This document shows positions 4,199 to 7,014 of a stretch of DNA of 7,014 bases, piece after piece. Source of the DNA: a bacterium. GTDB taxonomy: Bacteria > Planctomycetota > J058 > JACQDU01. The notes beneath the pieces are model-generated. The model did not search any database. It saw nothing but the letters and a program-made list of their open reading frames with translations, and was not told the DNA's origin. Made by a program: the position numbers and the translations under genes. The DNA lies in assembly GCA_016200955.1 (NCBI GenBank), contig JACQDU010000084.1:1-7014 (forward strand). Reading direction: 5' to 3'. Within the stretch, counting starts at the first letter, position 1. The number at the start of each line of letters is the position of its first letter.

Positions 4199-7014
4199 AT
4201 GATGCCCGCGTCCGAGTCCGACGAGCTCCCCGCATCCGAGGAGGCGGAAGAAGCCGAGCAGCGAGAGCCCGAGCCCGCCCGCAACGGCGACTCCGCGCCC
4301 CGCGCCGCGCTCGAGCCCCTCCGCGCGCTGCGCGAGCGGGAGGAGTTCCGCAATCGCGCGAGGAAGGCCGAGAGGCAGCTCGACGAGTCCAAGGAGACCT
4401 CGAAGCTCGAGCGAGAGAAGCTCGAGGAAGCCCTCGAGAAGGCCATGCAGGACTCGGGCGATCAGCTCACCTCGGACGAGTTCCGGGCCGAGCTCGAGCG
4501 CCAGAGGGACGCCGCTCTCGCGAAGGCAAGGACCACTTTCGAGGAGAACGCGAAGCTCCAGAGCCGGGTCTCCGAGCTCGAGTCGCGGAAGACCGCGCTC
4601 GAGGCCCTCGCGACGGACAAGGCCCACGGGAGCGGCACGTATCGCCTTCCCCGGGGCGGCCTCAAGCTCAACGACGAGGAGCTGGAGAAGCTCAAGAAGA
4701 CGGTCCTGCGTCTCGAGGGCGAGCTCAAGGTCGCCACGACCGAGCGCGAGGCCGCTCTCGCGGACAGGGAGCACCTCGAGGCCGAGCAGAACGTCAAGCT
4801 CCACGCCATGGAGGAGCAGGTCCGCGCGAAGGAGTCTCTCCTCAAGATGTTCGAGGCGAGGTTCAAGTCCGGCGGCGCCGCTCCGCCCACGGCTCCTCCT
4901 CCCACGGCCGAGGCGAGCGAGCTCCAGGAGGAGATCGACCGCCTCCGCTCCGAGATCGAGGCGCTCCAGGCCGCGAACTCGACGGGAGAGACCGACCTCC
5001 GGGCGCGCCAGGCGGAGTACGAGGCCGTCCTGGCCGAGCGCGACCAGATCGCGGCCGAGCGCGACCAGACCGTGAGCGAGCGCGACCTGATCGCCGCCGA
5101 GCGCGACCAGGTCTCCCAGGAGAAGGACGAGCTCGCCTCGAAGCTCGAGCCCCTCGAGAGCGACCGCGAGCAACTCCAGGAGGAGCTCACCGCGCTCCGC
5201 GCCGAGAAGGGCGCGGCGGCCGAGCGCGACGTCCTGATCCAGCAACGCGACCGGGCCGTCGCCGAGCGCGACGAGGTCGCCCGCGAGCGCGAGCAGCTCG
5301 CGAAGGAGCGCGACGAGCTCTTCCAGCAGGGAGCGAGCGTCGCCGCGCAGAGGGACGCTCTCGCGCACGAGCGCGACAACGTCGCCGCGGCGCTCGACCG
5401 GCTCTCCAAGGAGCACGAGGACCTCGCGCAGAAGCTCGCCCAGACCAAGGCCGGCGCCGGAGCGGGAGTCAACGAGAGGGTCGCCCAGCTCACGGCCGAG
5501 CGCGACAAGATCGCGAAGGAGCGAGACGCTCTCGCGCAGGCCCGGACGAAGAGCATCTCCGAGCGCGAGCAGCTCGCTGGCGAGCGAGACCAGCTCGCCG
5601 CCCAGCTCACTGCGCTCAAGGGCGGCGGGAGCGGCGTCCTCGGCGGCGAGAAGGCGAAGGTCGCCGCGCTCACGGCCGAGCGCGACAAGTTCATGAAGGA
5701 GCGCGACGCCCTCGCGGCCGCTCGCTCGCGTAGCGTTGCCGAGCGGGAGCAGCTCGAGACCGAGCGCGACCGCCTGAAGGAGCGCGTGAAGGCGCTCATG
5801 TCCGCCGAGGGCCAGGGCGGCGCCCAGGCGAACGACGCCGCCTTCGCCAAGGAGAGGGCCCAGCTCACCGCCGCCCGCGATCAGCTCGCGAGCGAGCGCG
5901 ATGAGCTCGCCCGGAACCTCTCGGAGGTCGAGAAGGAGCTCGAGATCGCGCGGGCATCGTCCTCCGAGGGCGGCGAGGAGGACAGCGAGGCTCGCGTCGC
6001 CTCGGTCCTGGCAGAGCTCGCGGCCGTCAAGGAGGAGCTCGGGAAGCGGCCTTCCCAGGAAGACGTCGAGGACCTCCAGACCGCCCTCAAGGAGTCGAAC
6101 GAGGCGCGCCGCCAGCTCGCCCTGCAGCTCGAGGCGGGGAAGAAAGCGACCGGCTCCACGGGCGGAGCGAGAGCCGCGAACCTCGATGCGCAGCTCGAGA
6201 AGCTCGAGCGGCGCTTCGCCACCGCCAGCGAGGCCCTCGCCGAGGAGCGGAAGCGCGCTCACGCGCTCGAGCAGGAGCGCGACCAGCTCAAGCTCGAGGT
6301 CGAGGCGGCGAAGGAGGGCGGTCTCGCCGTCTCGGGCGACACCGACCTGATCTCCCAGAAGGACGCGGCGTTCGCGGCGGACCTCGACAGGCTCAAGACG
6401 GAGCTCGAGACGACCCAGGCCAAGCTCGCCGACGCCGAGAGCCGCCTCTCCAGGAAGACGGGCCCAGCCCCGTCGGGCGAAGCGGGCAACGAGGCCCTCC
6501 GAGCGGTCGAGGCGCAGAGAGACGCGACCGAGGCGAGGCTCGCGCAGGCGTGCGAGGCTCGCGACGCGGCGCTCGCGAGCGCCGAGGCCGTCTCCACGAG
6601 GCTCGCGGAGGTCGAGGCGACGCTCGCGGAGCTCGAGCCGAGGGTCCAGGCGGCCGACGCCGACGCCGCCGAGCTCGCCCAGAAGATCCTCGCGCTCGAG
6701 GACGAGAACAAGGCGCTCCGCTCCCAGGGAGCGAGCTCGAGCTCGAGCACCGAGGCGCTCGAGGAGGAGAACCGGAAGCTCAGGAACGAGGTCGAGGACA
6801 AGGACGCCGAGCTCCAGGGGCAGAAGGTCGCCTTCGACTCCCAGAAGCGGAGGCTCGAGGACGACGTGAAGAAGATGCGAGCCGAGCTCGAGTCGGCCGC
6901 TCGCACGCTCGACAGCACCGCCGCGTCGCGCTCCGCTCTCGCGAAGGGCCAGGAGAGCCTCGTCGCCGAGCGCGACCGCCTCCGCTCCGACAACGAGAGG
7001 CTGATCGCCGAGCG
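4199..7014 (+). CDS. Giant coiled-coil protein, SMC- or cytoskeleton-like, 3' end off window
   Basis: I do not recognise a specific family. At least 938 residues are visible and the frame is open at the right edge. After an acidic, Pro-containing N-terminus (about 1-40), the sequence is almost all Glu, Leu, Ala, Arg, Lys, Asp and Gln in heptads typical of long parallel coiled coils. I see no signal peptide, no membrane segment, no Walker A motif and no Trp; the only Cys is at 785. Gly/Ser/Pro linkers interrupt the coil at about residues 143-157 (with GTYRLPRGG), 225-240 (Pro-rich), 417-425, 474-484, 535-547, 587-597, 650-658, 705-717, 753-766 and 842-850. Residues 427-466 and 487-526 are a tandem repeat with 28 of 40 identities, and 279-306 are four AERDxxx-type heptads. 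Such proteins usually serve as structural scaffolds, filaments or SMC-like arms. Automatic names such as chromosome segregation ATPase would rest only on coiled-coil similarity. Start: either ATG at 4199 or 4202; an in-frame stop at 4184-4186 limits it. Confidence 0.85.
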   Translation, partial: MMPASESDELPASEEAEEAEQREPEPARNGDSAPRAALEPLRALREREEFRNRARKAERQLDESKETSKLEREKLEEALEKAMQDSGDQLTSDEFRAELERQRDAALAKARTTFEENAKLQSRVSELESRKTALEALATDKAHGSGTYRLPRGGLKLNDEELEKLKKTVLRLEGELKVATTEREAALADREHLEAEQNVKLHAMEEQVRAKESLLKMFEARFKSGGAAPPTAPPPTAEASELQEEIDRLRSEIEALQAANSTGETDLRARQAEYEAVLAERDQIAAERDQTVSERDLIAAERDQVSQEKDELASKLEPLESDREQLQEELTALRAEKGAAAERDVLIQQRDRAVAERDEVAREREQLAKERDELFQQGASVAAQRDALAHERDNVAAALDRLSKEHEDLAQKLAQTKAGAGAGVNERVAQLTAERDKIAKERDALAQARTKSISEREQLAGERDQLAAQLTALKGGGSGVLGGEKAKVAALTAERDKFMKERDALAAARSRSVAEREQLETERDRLKERVKALMSAEGQGGAQANDAAFAKERAQLTAARDQLASERDELARNLSEVEKELEIARASSSEGGEEDSEARVASVLAELAAVKEELGKRPSQEDVEDLQTALKESNEARRQLALQLEAGKKATGSTGGARAANLDAQLEKLERRFATASEALAEERKRAHALEQERDQLKLEVEAAKEGGLAVSGDTDLISQKDAAFAADLDRLKTELETTQAKLADAESRLSRKTGPAPSGEAGNEALRAVEAQRDATEARLAQACEARDAALASAEAVSTRLAEVEATLAELEPRVQAADADAAELAQKILALEDENKALRSQGASSSSSTEALEEENRKLRNEVEDKDAELQGQKVAFDSQKRRLEDDVKKMRAELESAARTLDSTAASRSALAKGQESLVAERDRLRSDNERLIAE
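5033..5116 (+). repeat. Four tandem 21-bp units encoding AERDxxx heptads
   Basis: Units at 5033-5053, 5054-5074, 5075-5095 and 5096-5116 share the core GAGCGCGAC and encode AERDQIA, AERDQTV, SERDLIA and AERDQVS. Each unit is exactly one coiled-coil heptad. Further scattered copies of the ERD core follow through the gene. The pattern suggests growth by heptad-unit duplication, and copy number could vary between strains. Confidence 0.65.
5477..5776 (+). repeat. Tandem 60-residue protein repeat within the coiled-coil gene
   Basis: The segment from residue 427 (RVAQLTAERDKIAKERDALA and on) recurs from residue 487 (KVAALTAERDKFMKERDALA and on), an offset of exactly 60 residues or 180 bases. The aligned 40 residues agree at 28. 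Each copy ends in a Gly-rich linker (about 474-484 and 535-547), so the repeat unit is one coiled-coil segment plus its linker. Confidence 0.6.

Noticed and set aside
4175..6262. 695-codon minus-strand frame opposite the coiled-coil gene
   Set aside because: It is Leu/Glu-rich only because CTCGAG reads the same on both strands. The plus frame has the ribosome binding site and clear heptads.

Overview
The window is very GC-rich (roughly 70%) bacterial DNA. It holds two Hanks-type serine/threonine kinase genes on the minus strand and, divergently on the plus strand, the start of a very long coiled-coil gene. A pair of large kinases, each with a zinc-ribbon-like N-terminus and a membrane-anchored C-terminus, points to a lineage rich in such kinases. 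Planctomycetota is my best guess and Myxococcota is possible. This rests on gene style only, because there is no rRNA or other marker.

Layout. Positions 1-1733 (minus) encode kinase A, whose 3' end lies beyond the left edge. It has an N-terminal Cys4 zinc-ribbon-like motif, a complete kinase domain, an Ala-rich helical and Pro-rich linker, one transmembrane helix, and the start of an extracytoplasmic part. Positions 1734-2082 are intergenic, with an 18-bp perfect palindrome and an inverted-repeat element built from CGCAGAG units. Positions 2083-3774 (minus) encode kinase B, a complete paralogue with the same zinc-ribbon spacing and kinase domain, but ending in two tandem TM2 membrane domains. 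Positions 3775-4198 are a divergent intergenic region with three 21-bp tandem repeats carrying an internal dyad, a possible 40-codon small ORF, a perfect 16-bp inverted repeat and a few small dyads. Positions 4199-7014 (plus) encode at least 938 residues of coiled coil, broken by Gly/Ser/Pro-rich linkers and still open at the right edge.

How they may work together (inference). The two kinases look like duplicated membrane-bound signalling proteins that kept the zinc ribbon and catalytic core but took on different membrane modules. The divergent coiled-coil protein resembles a cytoskeletal or scaffold-like protein. Its Ser/Thr-containing linkers could be kinase substrates, as bacterial kinases often phosphorylate cell-pole and cytoskeletal coiled-coil proteins, but nothing in the sequence proves a link. 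The two intergenic inverted-repeat elements share a common right-arm consensus and flank kinase B in the same orientation, so they look like members of one dispersed non-coding repeat family.
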